Of a stretch of 64,000 nt of DNA, positions 48,699 to 57,695 are shown in pieces. This DNA comes from Streptomyces sp. VRA16 Mangrove soil (lineage in GTDB: Bacteria; Actinomycetota; Actinomycetes; Streptomycetales; Streptomycetaceae), in assembly GCF_017377775.1 (NCBI RefSeq), contig NZ_JAFVLN010000004.1, forward strand, positions 248,001-312,000, written 5' to 3'. Made by a program: the position numbers and the translations under genes. Positions within the stretch are counted from its first letter, which is position 1; the number at the start of each line of letters is the position of its first letter. Below the pieces are notes generated by a model. The model did not search any database. It had not been told where the DNA came from and saw only the letters and a program-made list of their open reading frames with translations.

Positions 48699-48767
48699 GA
48701 CCGCGCCTCCTCGTGCGTGGGCGGACGATGCCTGCTTTCAGACTCGGCCGCTCGGTCGTGCCGGGCA

Positions 48768-48783
48768 TGGGCCGGTCGGCCCT
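48768..48783. promoter_or_regulatory. DosR/OsdR-type palindrome, CNBD/CBS gap
   Basis: TGGGCCGGTCGGCCCT: GGGCC-N4-GGCCC, 16 bp. It is 70 bp upstream of the CNBD gene and 180 bp upstream of the CBS-BON gene. The same 15-base core occurs upstream of the response regulator gene. Confidence 0.6.
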
Positions 48784-48963
48784 GTTCGGGGTTCCGGCAG
48801 GCCCTGATCAGGAGGGGCGCCGCGCGGATCGGGGACGAGTGGCCCGGCGGCCGGGGCCGTGGGGCACTGCACCGCGCCCGCGCCCCGGGCGGAGGCTGTG
48901 ACCGGGCCCGCCGGCACGGCACGGAACAGAACGGAACGGAACGGAACGAGGAGAGGAGCCGCC

Positions 48964-49623
48964 GTGGAATCCCGCATCGTCGGTGAGGTGATGACGTCCC
49001 CGGTCGTCGCGGCGCACCGGGACACGTCGCTGAAGAAGGTCGCCGTGCTGCTGGACCGGCACGGGATCGGCGGTCTGCCGGTGGTCGACCTGGACGACAA
49101 GGTCGAGGGGGTGATCTCCGGCAGCGATCTGATACGCCATCAGGCGGCGTGCTCACGGCGGGGTTCCGGGCACCGCGGGCGGAGGCACGCGACGCGTCGG
49201 CGTCCGGCCGGGACGGAGCCCGGCACGGCGGGCCTGCTGATGACGAGCCCGGCCGTCACCGTGCATCCCGAGGCCCGGGTCGCGGACGCGGCGCGGGTCA
49301 TGGAGCGGCACCGTATCGAGCGGCTGCCGGTGGTGGACGAGGAGGACCGTCTGATCGGCATCGCCACCCGCCGCGACCTGTTGCGGGTCTTTCTCCGCGG
49401 CGACGAGGAGATCCGGCGGGACGTGACCGACGAGGTGGTGCGCGGGACGCTCGGCCTGACTCCCGCGTCGGTGGCGGTGGGTGTCGACAACGGTGTGGTC
49501 ACCCTGCGGGGGCAGGTGGCGCGCCGGACCGACATTCCGCTGGCGATCCGGCTGGCGTGGCGGTGCGACGGAGTACTGGGGGTGGTCAGCCGGCTGACCG
49601 CACGGGCGGCGGACCGGGACTGA
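48964..49623 (+). CDS. CBS-BON domain protein
   Basis: A 219-residue protein with two CBS motifs (MTSPVVAAHRDTSLKKVAVLLDRHGIGGLPVVD and MTSPAVTVHPEARVADAARVMERHRIERLPVVDEEDRLIG; cores HGIGGLPVVD, HRIERLPVVD) that form one adenosine-nucleotide-binding Bateman module, and a C-terminal BON domain (PASVAVGVDNGVVTLRGQV) that may bind membrane or ligand. The CBS linker is Arg-rich. GTG 48964 follows GGAGAGGAG. An AACGG tandem array (about 48921-48945) lies in the leader. CBS-BON proteins are part of hypoxia regulons in mycobacteria and streptomycetes. Confidence 0.88.
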   Translation: MESRIVGEVMTSPVVAAHRDTSLKKVAVLLDRHGIGGLPVVDLDDKVEGVISGSDLIRHQAACSRRGSGHRGRRHATRRRPAGTEPGTAGLLMTSPAVTVHPEARVADAARVMERHRIERLPVVDEEDRLIGIATRRDLLRVFLRGDEEIRRDVTDEVVRGTLGLTPASVAVGVDNGVVTLRGQVARRTDIPLAIRLAWRCDGVLGVVSRLTARAADRD

Positions 49624-49644
49624 CCCGGTCCGTGCGGGTCTCCG

Positions 49645-50328
49645 TCAGCTTCCCTGCCGTCCGCGGGACTCGGTGGCGATCACGGCGGCCTGGATGCGCC
49701 GCTCGACGCCCAGCTTGTTCAGGAGCCGGGAGATGTGGTTCTTGACCGTCTTCTCCGCGAGGTAGAGACGCGCGCCGATCTGCCGGTTGGTGAGCCCCTC
49801 CCCGATGAGATCGAGGATCTGCCGCTCCCGCTCGGTCAGGCCGGCCAGCGCGTCCGGCTCCACCTCCTCGGCCCCCTCGCCGCGCAGCCGGGCCATCAGC
49901 TTCGCCGTGGCGCTCGGGTCGAGCAGGGACTGCCCGGAGGCGACCGTGCGCACGGCTGTGACCAGGTTCGATCCCTCGATCTGCTTCAGTACGTACCCGG
50001 ACGCGCCGGCCATGATCGAGTCCAGCAGGGCCTCCTCGTCGTCGAACGAGGTCAGCATGAGACAGGCCAGGTCCGGCAGGGTCGAGCGCAGCTCGCGGCA
50101 GACCGTCACCCCGTCGCCGTCGGGCAGCCGCACGTCGAGGACGGCGACGTCGGGGCGGAGCGCAGGTACGCGGACCAGCGCCTGCGCCACGTTGGCGGCC
50201 TCGCCGACGACCGTGATGTCCGGCTGGTCCTCCAGCAGATCGTGCACCCCCCGGCGGACGACCTCGTGGTCGTCGAGCAGGAAGACCCTGATCGGGGTCC
50301 CGGATGCGCGCCGATCACTGTCCGCCAT
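49645..50328 (-). CDS. NarL/DosR-type response regulator (OsdR-like)
   Basis: A 227-residue response regulator. The receiver (about 12-130) has the DD pair in [10 protein letters not shown], the phospho-acceptor Asp in [14 protein letters not shown] (about 63), Thr/Ser in [10 protein letters not shown] and Lys in YVLKQIEG. The LuxR-type HTH (about 163-222) is [45 protein letters not shown] (core [19 protein letters not shown]). The [11 protein letters not shown] end matches DosR/DevR. It is separated by the PPOX gene from a DevS-like kinase on the other strand. Palindromes of the DosR/OsdR kind lie in its own promoter region. Confidence 0.9.
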   Translation of the reverse strand: MADSDRRASGTPIRVFLLDDHEVVRRGVHDLLEDQPDITVVGEAANVAQALVRVPALRPDVAVLDVRLPDGDGVTVCRELRSTLPDLACLMLTSFDDEEALLDSIMAGASGYVLKQIEGSNLVTAVRTVASGQSLLDPSATAKLMARLRGEGAEEVEPDALAGLTERERQILDLIGEGLTNRQIGARLYLAEKTVKNHISRLLNKLGVERRIQAAVIATESRGRQGS

Positions 50329-50430
50329 CACACGGCTCCTCTTCCTGTGTCGTCGGTGTGGCGCACCGGGCCACCGGGCGCCCGCCGGGCCGGTCGGATG
50401 TTCGACCCACTCCCGATCTTTCGCCATTCC

Positions 50431-50459
50431 GGGACCAAGGTCCAGGGCCGGTCGGCCCT
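50431..50459. promoter_or_regulatory. Adjacent GGGAC and GGGCC palindromes upstream of osdR-like gene
   Basis: GGGACCAAGGTCC (50431-50443) abuts AGGGCCGGTCGGCCCT (50444-50459). The second is a 7-2-7 perfect palindrome. GGGAC-N4-GTCC resembles the DosR box. They lie 103-131 bp upstream of the response regulator start, in the divergent gap with the PPOX gene. Confidence 0.6.
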
Positions 50460-50539
50460 ACCTGTACAGACCGTCGGGGGCCGTACGGAGGCTTCCCGTC
50501 GCGGGTGGATCTCCGGGGCGGGGGTTTGGTGGCGCGCGA

Positions 50540-50555
50540 TGGGCCATAAGGCCCT
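50540..50555. promoter_or_regulatory. GGGCC-N4-GGCCC palindrome upstream of PPOX gene
   Basis: TGGGCCATAAGGCCCT, 35 bp upstream of the PPOX gene start. Same half-sites and 4-bp gap as the sites at 48768 and 50444 but different centre. Confidence 0.6.
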
Positions 50556-50589
50556 ACATCCTTCGGGACCGTCGGGGAACGATGGATGT

Positions 50590-51006
50590 ATGTTCCAGAG
50601 CAACAGAGTCCGCGCCCTCGACCGCGAGGAGTGCCTGCGGCTGCTGGCCAAGGTGCCGGTGGGCCGGGTGGTGTACACCCGGCAGGCGCTGCCCGCCGTC
50701 CTCCCGGTCAATTTCGCGCTCGACACGGACCACGCCGTCCTGATCCGCACGTCGGCCGACTCGGAACTCGCCGAGGTCGTCGACGGTGTCGTGGTCGCCT
50801 TCGAGGTGGACGAGTTCGACGCCGAGCGGGAGTCGGGCTGGAGCGTGGTCGTCACCGGTCACGCCACGGTGGTGACCGACCCCGCCGAGGCCGGGCGGCT
50901 GTCCGAGGCCGGGCCCCGGTCCTGGGCCGTCGGGGACGACTGCGTCCTCGTACGGATCGAGCCGGCGATGCTGACCGGCCGCGAACTCGGCCACCGGCCC
51001 GCCTGA
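50590..51006 (+). CDS. Pyridoxamine 5'-phosphate oxidase-fold flavoprotein
   Basis: A 138-residue split-beta-barrel protein of the PPOX-like group: REECLRLLAKVPVGRVVYTRQALPAVLPVNFALD (core VGRVVYTRQALPAVLPVNFA), VLIRTSADSELAEVVDGVVVAFEVDEFDAERESGWSVVVTGHA (cores FEVDEFDAERESGWSVVV). This matches the small FMN/F420-binding nitroreductase-like proteins such as Rv3131-neighbour and OsdR regulon members. The start at 50590 is chosen over an out-of-frame ATG at 50586. It lies between divergent regulator and downstream kinase genes and carries a GGGCC palindrome 35 bp upstream. Confidence 0.83.
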   Translation: MFQSNRVRALDREECLRLLAKVPVGRVVYTRQALPAVLPVNFALDTDHAVLIRTSADSELAEVVDGVVVAFEVDEFDAERESGWSVVVTGHATVVTDPAEAGRLSEAGPRSWAVGDDCVLVRIEPAMLTGRELGHRPA

Positions 51007-51165
51007 ACCCGCGCACCGCGCCCGCCCCACCGCGCGGGCCGCCCCGCCCACCCGTCACGCGGCCGCCCCAGCCGCCGCACCCGCCTCTCACCTGCACACG
51101 CTCTCGACGGCTGCCCCGGCCCATCGGGCATCATGGGCCCCTGAGCCGACGACCGAGGGAGAGGC

Positions 51166-52920
51166 ATGGCGCAGCACGCGCACGGTCCGGACAAGAATGC
51201 GGGCTTCGCCTCGTCGGCACCCCAGCTGCGTCTGGACACCCTCATGGAGGAGCTCCAGGAGCAGGTGCAACGGGTCAGGGTGACCCAGAGCCGTGTGCAC
51301 ACGCTCCTCGACGCGGTGCTCGCCATCGGCAGCGATCTCGACCTCGACGTGGTGCTCAACAAGATCGTGGAGTCGGCGATCCATCTGGTCGACTGCCGCT
51401 ACGGGGCGCTCGGCGTGGTCGGTGAGGAAGGCGGCATCAAGCAGTTCATCACCGTCGGGATCGACGCCGAGACCATCGAGCGGATCGGCCACTACCCGCA
51501 CGGCGAGGGCATCCTCGGGCTGCTCATCCGCGATCCGCGCGCGCTGCGCCTCGCGGACCTGAGCGAGCACCCGGACTCCGTGGGCTTCCCCTCGGGCCAC
51601 CCGCCGATGACCACGTTCCTCGGCACGCCCGTGCAGGTGCGCGACGAGGTCTTCGGCAATCTGTACCTCACGGAGAAGCACGGCGGCCGCCCGTTCGACG
51701 CCGACGACGAGGCGGTCCTGCGCACGCTGGGCACCGCGGCCGGCGTGGCGATCGCCAACGCCCGTCTCTACGACGACGCGAGGCGCCGCGAACGCTGGCT
51801 GGCGGCGAGCAGCGAACTCACCCGGACCCTGCTGTCGGGGGCGGACCCGGGCGCGGTGCTGCACTCGTTCACGGCGACCGTCCGCGAGCTGTCCGACGCG
51901 GACCTCGTCACGCTGGCGGTCCCGGTGGGCGACGCGGGCGATCTCGTCGTGGAGGCCGCCGCCGGGGTCGACGCCGAGCACCAGCTGGGCCTGGCCCTGC
52001 CCGGGGGCACGAGCCTGGCCGCCAAGGTGTACAGCTCGGGCGAGACGATCGTCAGCCCCGCCCTGGACGACCGGATCCGGGACGAGCCGGCGCCCGCCTC
52101 GGCGCCGCGCCTCGGCTCCGCGTTCCTCGTGCCGCTGGGCACCCGCGACCGGGTGCGCGGCGTCCTCCAGGTCGCCAACCTCCAAGGCCGGCCGACGTTC
52201 CCCGACGCGACCGTCGCCATGATCACCGGCTTCGCCGACCATGCCGCGCTCGCCCTGGAGATCGCCGAACACCGCCGCGAGGCCGAGCAGTTGCTGGTCC
52301 TCAACGACCGGGACCGGATCGCCCGCGACCTGCACGACCTGGCCATCCAGCGGCTGTTCGCCAGCGGGCTGAGCCTGCAGTCCGTGCTCAACCGCCTCTC
52401 CGACCAGCCCGAGACCGCGCAGCGGGTACGCCGCGTGGTGGAGGACCTGGACGACACGATCAAGGTCGTCCGCTCCACGATCTACGCGCTGCGCGAGTCG
52501 GACCACGCGGACTCCGCGGGCCTGCGCGCCCGCCTGGTCACCCAGATCAACCGGGCGGCGGAGACCCTCGGCTTCACTCCGGCGCTGCGGATGAGCGGCC
52601 TGCTGGACACGTCCGTGCCCGACCAGCACGCCGAGCACCTGCTCGCCGTGGTCCGCGAGGCGCTGTCGAACGTCGCCCGGCACGCGGGGGCCACCGCCGT
52701 GGAGGTCTCGGCCGAGGCGACCCGGGACCGGCTGCGGCTGCGCGTCGCGGACAACGGCCGCGGTCTCGCACCCGGGACCACCCGCCGCAGCGGTCTGGCC
52801 AACATGGCCACCCGGGCCGAGAGCCTCGGCGGGACGTTCGCCGTCTGCGACGGGAGCCCGTCGGGGACGGTGCTGGACTGGAGCGTGCCGTTGGGTCCAG
52901 CACCGGCCCCGCCTTCGTGA
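51166..52920 (+). CDS. GAF-GAF histidine kinase, DevS/OsdK-like heme sensor
   Basis: A 584-residue sensor kinase. After an N-terminal coil (about 20-45), GAF-A (about 46-200) contains SVGFPSGHPPMTTFLGTPV: His145 is at the place of the heme-ligand His149 of mycobacterial DevS. GAF-B follows (about 215-370). The HisKA_3 motif DRDRIARDLHDLAIQRLF holds the phospho-acceptor His390 (DevS His395), and the HATPase has LLAVVREALSNVARHAGAT, RVADNGRG and GLANMATRAE. No transmembrane segments are seen. Domain order, spacing and His positions support an oxygen/redox/NO heme kinase partner of the response regulator at 49645-50328. Confidence 0.9.
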   Translation: MAQHAHGPDKNAGFASSAPQLRLDTLMEELQEQVQRVRVTQSRVHTLLDAVLAIGSDLDLDVVLNKIVESAIHLVDCRYGALGVVGEEGGIKQFITVGIDAETIERIGHYPHGEGILGLLIRDPRALRLADLSEHPDSVGFPSGHPPMTTFLGTPVQVRDEVFGNLYLTEKHGGRPFDADDEAVLRTLGTAAGVAIANARLYDDARRRERWLAASSELTRTLLSGADPGAVLHSFTATVRELSDADLVTLAVPVGDAGDLVVEAAAGVDAEHQLGLALPGGTSLAAKVYSSGETIVSPALDDRIRDEPAPASAPRLGSAFLVPLGTRDRVRGVLQVANLQGRPTFPDATVAMITGFADHAALALEIAEHRREAEQLLVLNDRDRIARDLHDLAIQRLFASGLSLQSVLNRLSDQPETAQRVRRVVEDLDDTIKVVRSTIYALRESDHADSAGLRARLVTQINRAAETLGFTPALRMSGLLDTSVPDQHAEHLLAVVREALSNVARHAGATAVEVSAEATRDRLRLRVADNGRGLAPGTTRRSGLANMATRAESLGGTFAVCDGSPSGTVLDWSVPLGPAPAPPS

Positions 52921-52992
52921 CCCTTCGGCATCCGGTCGTCACCCCGCTCCGCCGTAGGGCACGATCGACGGACGGACCTCAGGAGGGGAAAC

Positions 52993-54222
52993 GTGACCGA
53001 GACCACCGAGACCAGCGAAGACCGGCCCGTCGCCGGTGAGACACCACGAGCGCCACGGAGCCGCCTGCAGCGCCTGATGCGCTACATCCCTCTGATCGCG
53101 CCCGTCCTGCTGTGGACCGTGCCGTGCTGGCTGCTGCTGTACGCGGGCCAGCACTGGCCGCTCCCCGTCACGCTGGTCTGCACCGGTCTGTTCGTCCTGG
53201 GCCTGTGCGGCATGCCGCTCGCGATGGTGCGCGGGCACGGCCGCAGGCAGCAGGACCGCGCGGCCATCATCGGCGACAGCCTGCTCGGCACCATCTGGGT
53301 GCTGTTCACCTGGTCCGTCATCCTGGGCGTCCTGCTGCGCCTCGCCCTGACCGTGGCGGGCGTCGGCGACGGCCAGGACCGGGCCCGGATCGTCACCTGG
53401 GCGATCCTCGGCACGGCCGCCGTGCTGCTCGGCTGGGGGTACGCCGAGGCCCGCCGGGTGCCACGGGTTCGGCGGCTCGACGTCGAACTCCCGCGCCTGG
53501 GCGCCGGGTTGGACGGCGTCCGCGTCGCCCTCATCACCGACACCCACTACGGTCCGCTCGACCGCGCCCGCTGGTCGGAGCGGGTCTGCGAGCAGGTGAA
53601 CGCCCTGGAGGCCGATCTGGTCTGCCACACCGGCGACATCGCGGACGGCACGGCAGAGCGCCGTCGCGCGCAGGCCGCGCCGCTCGGTACCGTGCGCGCC
53701 ACCCGGGCCCGGGTCTACGTCACGGGCAACCACGAGTACTACAGCGAGGCCCAGGGCTGGGTCGACCTGATGGACGAACTCGGCTGGGAGCCGCTGCGCA
53801 ACCGCCATCTGCTGCTCGAACGCGGCGGCGACACCCTCGTGGTGGCCGGCGTGGACGACGTCACGGCCGAGTCCTCCGGGCTCGCGGGCCACGGCGCCCA
53901 CCTCGCCGGGGCCCTCGACGGCGCCGACCCGAACCTGCCCGTCCTGCTCCTCGCCCACCAGCCCAAGTTCGTCGACCGCGCGGCGGCCCACGGCATCGAC
54001 CTCCAGTTGTCCGGGCACACCCACGGCGGCCAGATCTGGCCCTTCCACCACCTCGTCGGCATCGACCAGCCGGCCCTCGCCGGCCTCAGCCGCCACGGCG
54101 CCCGCACCCTCCTCTACACCAGCCGCGGCACCGGCTTCTGGGGCCCGCCCTTCCGCGTCTTCGCCCCGAGCGAGATCACCCTGCTCGTACTCCGCTCGCC
54201 CCGGGGCGCGGCCTCGGTCTAG
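52993..54222 (+). CDS. Membrane metallophosphoesterase, YkuE/YaeI-like
   Basis: A 409-residue membrane-attached calcineurin-type phosphoesterase. Residues about 30-155 hold four hydrophobic helices. The catalytic domain (about 175-400) has the dimetal motifs VALITDTHYG (D-x-H), LVCHTGDIADG (GD), VTGNHEYYS (GNHE), LLLAHQPKF (H) and LSGHTHGGQIWPFH (GHTH). Homologs cleave lipid A-like or UDP-linked lipids, or act as general phosphodiesterases. GTG 52993 follows AGGAGGGG. It is 72 bp after the kinase gene in the same direction; whether the two are co-transcribed is open. Confidence 0.88.
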   Translation: MTETTETSEDRPVAGETPRAPRSRLQRLMRYIPLIAPVLLWTVPCWLLLYAGQHWPLPVTLVCTGLFVLGLCGMPLAMVRGHGRRQQDRAAIIGDSLLGTIWVLFTWSVILGVLLRLALTVAGVGDGQDRARIVTWAILGTAAVLLGWGYAEARRVPRVRRLDVELPRLGAGLDGVRVALITDTHYGPLDRARWSERVCEQVNALEADLVCHTGDIADGTAERRRAQAAPLGTVRATRARVYVTGNHEYYSEAQGWVDLMDELGWEPLRNRHLLLERGGDTLVVAGVDDVTAESSGLAGHGAHLAGALDGADPNLPVLLLAHQPKFVDRAAAHGIDLQLSGHTHGGQIWPFHHLVGIDQPALAGLSRHGARTLLYTSRGTGFWGPPFRVFAPSEITLLVLRSPRGAASV

Positions 54223-54469
54223 ACGTTGCGCCGGGGTACGCCGACGGCCGCCGCTCTCAACTCCCCTCGGGAGCACGCAGTCTCACGGACTTGCAGGAGG
54301 ACCACTGGCCTCCGGGCCCGAGAGGTGGCGTCGGAGACCCTGATGAGGGGTCCCGTGCCGTCCGGTCCGGCTCCGTGGCGGGCAGTTCGCGGACGGCGGG
54401 TCCGCACGACGTGGATGCTGGAGAACCGCACCTGACCATGACGACCGGGCACCGGTCGGATCGGATCCG

Positions 54470-54718
54470 ATGGAGCAGGTCGCCCACAGCCTCGGCGTAG
54501 ACCGCAGGACCGTCCACCGCCAACTGGCCGAGCACGGCGCGACGTTCACGACCGTGCTCAACGACACCAGGGCCGAGCTCGCGGTCCGGCTGCTGGAGAG
54601 CCGGCGATACTCGCAGACCGAGATCGCCGAGCTCCTCTCCTTCTCGGCACCGAGCAACTTCTCCCGCTGGTTCCGCGCCCGTTTCGGCTGCGCCCCCAGC
54701 CGCTGGCCGGCGCCGTAG
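54470..54718 (+). pseudogene. AraC-family HTH remnant
   Basis: 82 residues encode only the C-terminal DNA-binding part of an AraC-type regulator: VAHSLGVDRRTVHRQLAEHGATFTTVLNDTRAELAVRLL (core SLGVDRRTVHRQLAEHG) and YSQTEIAELLSFSAPSNFSRWFRARFG (core FSAPSNFSRWFRARFG), ending SRWPAP. The sensor domain is missing; the 247 bp upstream (54223-54469) hold no recognisable frame. It may be a true small protein, but truncation is more likely. Confidence 0.65.
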
Positions 54719-54752
54719 GGCCGGTGCCTCCTGGTCGGCGCCTGCCGCCGGG

Positions 54753-56162
54753 TCAGCCCGCGTGCCGGTCCATCCACGCCTCGACCTCGTCCGCCGAGCG
54801 CGGCAGGCCCGCCGACAGGTTCTCGTGGCCTTCGGCAGTGACGAGCAGGTCGTCCTCGATCCGCACGCCGATGCCGCGCCACTGCTCGGGCACGCTCAGG
54901 TCGTCGGCCTGGAAGTACAGGCCGGGCTCGACGGTGAGCACCATGCCCGGTTCGAGGACTCCGTCGACGTACTCCTCGGTGTGGGCCTGCGCGCAGTCGT
55001 GGACGTCGAGGCCCAGCATGTGGCCGGTGCCCGCCATGGTGAAGCGCCGCTGGAGACCGAGTTCGTAGGCGCGCTCGGCCGGTCCCTCGATGAAGCCCCA
55101 CTCGACGAGCCGGGCCGCGAGACAGCGCTGCGCCGCCTCGTGGAAGTCCCGGTAGGCGGCGCCGGGCTTCACCGCCGCGAAGCCCGCCTCCTGGGCCTCG
55201 TACACCGCGTCGTACACCTGACGCTGGACGGGCGTGAAGCGGCCGCTGATCGGCAGCGTGCGGGTGACGTCGGCGGTGTAGAGGGTCCGTGACTCCACGC
55301 CGGCGTCGAGGAGCAGCAGGTCGCCGGGGCGCACCGGGCCGTCGTTGTCGGTCCAGTGCATGATCGTGGCGTGTTCGCCGGCGGCGCAGATGCTGCCGTA
55401 GCCGACGGCGTTGCCCTCGAGGCGGGCGCGGCGGAAGAAGGTTCCCTCGATCCACCGCTCGGACGTCTGGACCGCCTTCGACAACTCCCCGACCACATCG
55501 GTGAATCCCCGCACGGTCGAGTCGACCGCGCCACGGATCTCGGCGATCTCCCACGCGTCCTTGACGAGGCGCAGGTCGTCGAGCGCCGTCACCAGTTCGG
55601 CGTCACGGGCGGCGTCCGTGGTGACGGCGGCCTCCAACGCCGGATCCACTCCGCGGACGATGCGGGTGGGTGCACCGCCGGCAGCCAGGTCGGCAGCGGC
55701 CGTACGGACGTCCCGGCACTCGATGCCGAGTACGCTCCGGGCCTCCGCGAGGGAACGGCGGCGGCCCATCCAGAGCTCCGCGGTGGCACCCGTCCAGAAC
55801 CCGTCGTCGTCGCGGCTGTCGCGCGGAAGCTGGTAGCAGTACGCGTCGTGGCCGCCGTCCGCGCGCGGTTCCAGCACCAGCGCGCCGTCACGGGCCTGGT
55901 CCCCGGTCAGATGCACGTAGGCCGAGTACGGACGAAACGGGTAGGTGTCGTCGTTCGACCGTACCTTGAGGTTCCCCGAGGGGATGACGAGGCGCTCTCC
56001 GGGGAAGCGCGCGGAGAGCGCGGTGCGCCGGGCGGCCGCGTACGGGGCCTGCTCGTCGAGCGTCAGGTCGCGCCGCTCGGTGTCCGCCCAGCGCGTACGC
56101 ATCAGGGTGGACAGTTCCTCGGAGATCCCGGAGTAGAGCCCGTTCCTGCGGCCTTCCGCCAT
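54753..56162 (-). CDS. pepP: Xaa-Pro aminopeptidase (M24B)
   Basis: A 469-residue metalloaminopeptidase that removes an N-terminal residue before proline. The AMP_N domain (about 1-200) has ERLVIPSGNLKVRSNDDTYPFRPYSAYVHLTG (core RSNDDTYPFRPYSAYVHLTG). The pita-bread domain carries the dimetal ligands Asp in LLLDAGVES, Asp in YTADVTRTLP, His in GTGHMLGLDVHD, Glu in LTVEPGLY and Glu in RIEDDLLV. All are present. ATG 56162 follows GGAAGG. The LuxR-type gene at 56311 is divergent with a 148-bp gap, and may control it. Cytosolic. Confidence 0.92.
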   Translation of the reverse strand: MAEGRRNGLYSGISEELSTLMRTRWADTERRDLTLDEQAPYAAARRTALSARFPGERLVIPSGNLKVRSNDDTYPFRPYSAYVHLTGDQARDGALVLEPRADGGHDAYCYQLPRDSRDDDGFWTGATAELWMGRRRSLAEARSVLGIECRDVRTAAADLAAGGAPTRIVRGVDPALEAAVTTDAARDAELVTALDDLRLVKDAWEIAEIRGAVDSTVRGFTDVVGELSKAVQTSERWIEGTFFRRARLEGNAVGYGSICAAGEHATIMHWTDNDGPVRPGDLLLLDAGVESRTLYTADVTRTLPISGRFTPVQRQVYDAVYEAQEAGFAAVKPGAAYRDFHEAAQRCLAARLVEWGFIEGPAERAYELGLQRRFTMAGTGHMLGLDVHDCAQAHTEEYVDGVLEPGMVLTVEPGLYFQADDLSVPEQWRGIGVRIEDDLLVTAEGHENLSAGLPRSADEVEAWMDRHAG

Positions 56163-56310
56163 GACGTACGCCTTCCAATCCTGTGGGTGCTCGGGGTGTT
56201 CCGCTGTCGGCAGCGGTCGTCGCGCACCGTAGTCCGCTCGGCATCCCCGTGGTGCCCAGCAGTGCCACTGGCACGGATCAGCCACGCACGAGCTCCGGAA
56301 GGCGCCGATA

Positions 56311-57306
56311 ATGCGCTTCATGACGAACGCGAAACTCGGTGCGGCCCTCCGGCTGCTCGGCCTCGACGACGCGGCGGCCCGGCTCTATCCGGCGCTGCTC
56401 GACCTGGCTCCCGCTCCGCTGGGCGAGATCGCCGCGGCGGCGGGCCTGGGCGGGGCCGACGACGCGGACGCGGCGTACGGCGCGCTCGTCGACCTGGGTC
56501 TTGCCATGGCCACAGGGCCGGACGGGGATCCGGTGGCGCCGGTGCCGCCGGCCGCCGCGCTGGAGGTGCTCGCCCGGCACCGGACGGCGGAGGTCGAGGA
56601 GTCGCGGGTCGCCGTCGGCGGTGCCTTCGAGTCGTTCCGGCGCCGACGGCTCGCCACGCACCGGGACACGCTCGTCGAGGTCGTCACCGGCGATGCCGTC
56701 GGCCCCCGGACGCGACAGGCCTGGGCGAGTGCCCGCGAGCAGATCCGCCAGCTGGAGTCCCCGCCGTACACCCCCATGCCCGAGTCCACCGACGACGCGC
56801 TGGCCACGCTCGCCCGCGGCGTCACCCAGCGGGTCGTCTATTCACGCGAGTCGCTGGAGCATCCAGGCCGCCTGAGGGATTCCATCGAACCGTGCATCAA
56901 CGCCGGCGAGCAGGCCCGAGTACTCCCCTCGGTACCGGTGAAGCTCGTGATCATCGACGACGCGTACGCCTTGGTGTCGTTGGCCATCGAAGAGGCCGAC
57001 GTGAACCACACGACGCTGGTCGTGCAGCCGTGCGGGCTGCTGTCCGCGCTGGTGGCCCTGTTCGAGCAGTGCTGGCGCCAGGCTCTGCCGTTCCACGGCC
57101 GCACCACGACCCCGGGCGGCCCACCGCCCGCCGACCGCCGTCTGCTGTGGCTCCTCGCGGGCGGCGCGAGCGACGAGACCATCGCCCGCGAACTGGGCAT
57201 CAGCCGACGCACCCTCTTCCGCCGCCTGCAGATCCTCATGGCCCGGCTCGGCGCCGCGAACCGCTTCCAGCTGGCGTTGCACGCGCAGCGCAACGGCTGG
57301 CTGTGA
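56311..57306 (+). CDS. LuxR-type HTH regulator with TrmB-like N-terminal domain
   Basis: A 331-residue regulator. The N terminus (about 8-85) resembles a TrmB-like winged HTH (RLLGLDDAAARLYPALLDLAPAPLGEIAAAAGL; core GLDDAAARLYPALLDLAPAP). The centre has a PLD/TrmB-effector-like part (VTQRVVYSRESLEHPGRLRD, RVLPSVPVKLVIIDDAYALVSL). The C terminus is a LuxR-type HTH (LLWLLAGGASDETIARELGISRRTLFRRLQILMARLGAANRFQLAL; core GGASDETIARELGISRRTLF). This layout is widespread in Streptomyces and often orphan. It faces pepP head to head. No ligand is known. Confidence 0.84.
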   Translation: MRFMTNAKLGAALRLLGLDDAAARLYPALLDLAPAPLGEIAAAAGLGGADDADAAYGALVDLGLAMATGPDGDPVAPVPPAAALEVLARHRTAEVEESRVAVGGAFESFRRRRLATHRDTLVEVVTGDAVGPRTRQAWASAREQIRQLESPPYTPMPESTDDALATLARGVTQRVVYSRESLEHPGRLRDSIEPCINAGEQARVLPSVPVKLVIIDDAYALVSLAIEEADVNHTTLVVQPCGLLSALVALFEQCWRQALPFHGRTTTPGGPPPADRRLLWLLAGGASDETIARELGISRRTLFRRLQILMARLGAANRFQLALHAQRNGWL

Positions 57307-57695
57307 AGGATCCGCCTCGCCGGACACCGTCCACCTGGGCGGGAGGGAGACCCCCTGGCGCAGCCAGAGCGACTTGCCCGCCGAAGAAACCCAACCGACG
57401 TGGCGGTCGGCGTTGCCGACGTTGGTGTCCGCGCAACTCCGTTAGGTCGGGACGGTTCGCCTGACAGCGGCTTGCTCGCCCCAGTGGCTCCTGGGAAGTG
57501 AGATGCGCGTAGGGCGGTGGGCTGACCGACGCGGGGAGGGCCGCGCGGGAGCGGATCCGGTTGCAGGCTGCTGGTACCGAAGGCGACGACAAGGCAGGAC
57601 CCGTAAAGAGATTGCTCTCACCCTGCGAGTACCGAAACGCCGGGAACCGGGCCGGTGCACACGGGGGAGGCGGGGCTGCATGGGATCCTGCGTCC
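57307..57695. other. Intergenic region, nothing recognised
   Basis: In 389 bp there is no frame with family likeness. The first part is rich in short GC inverted words (around CTGGGCGGGAGGGAGACCCC at 57335). No promoter, terminator or RNA gene is assigned. Confidence 0.4.
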
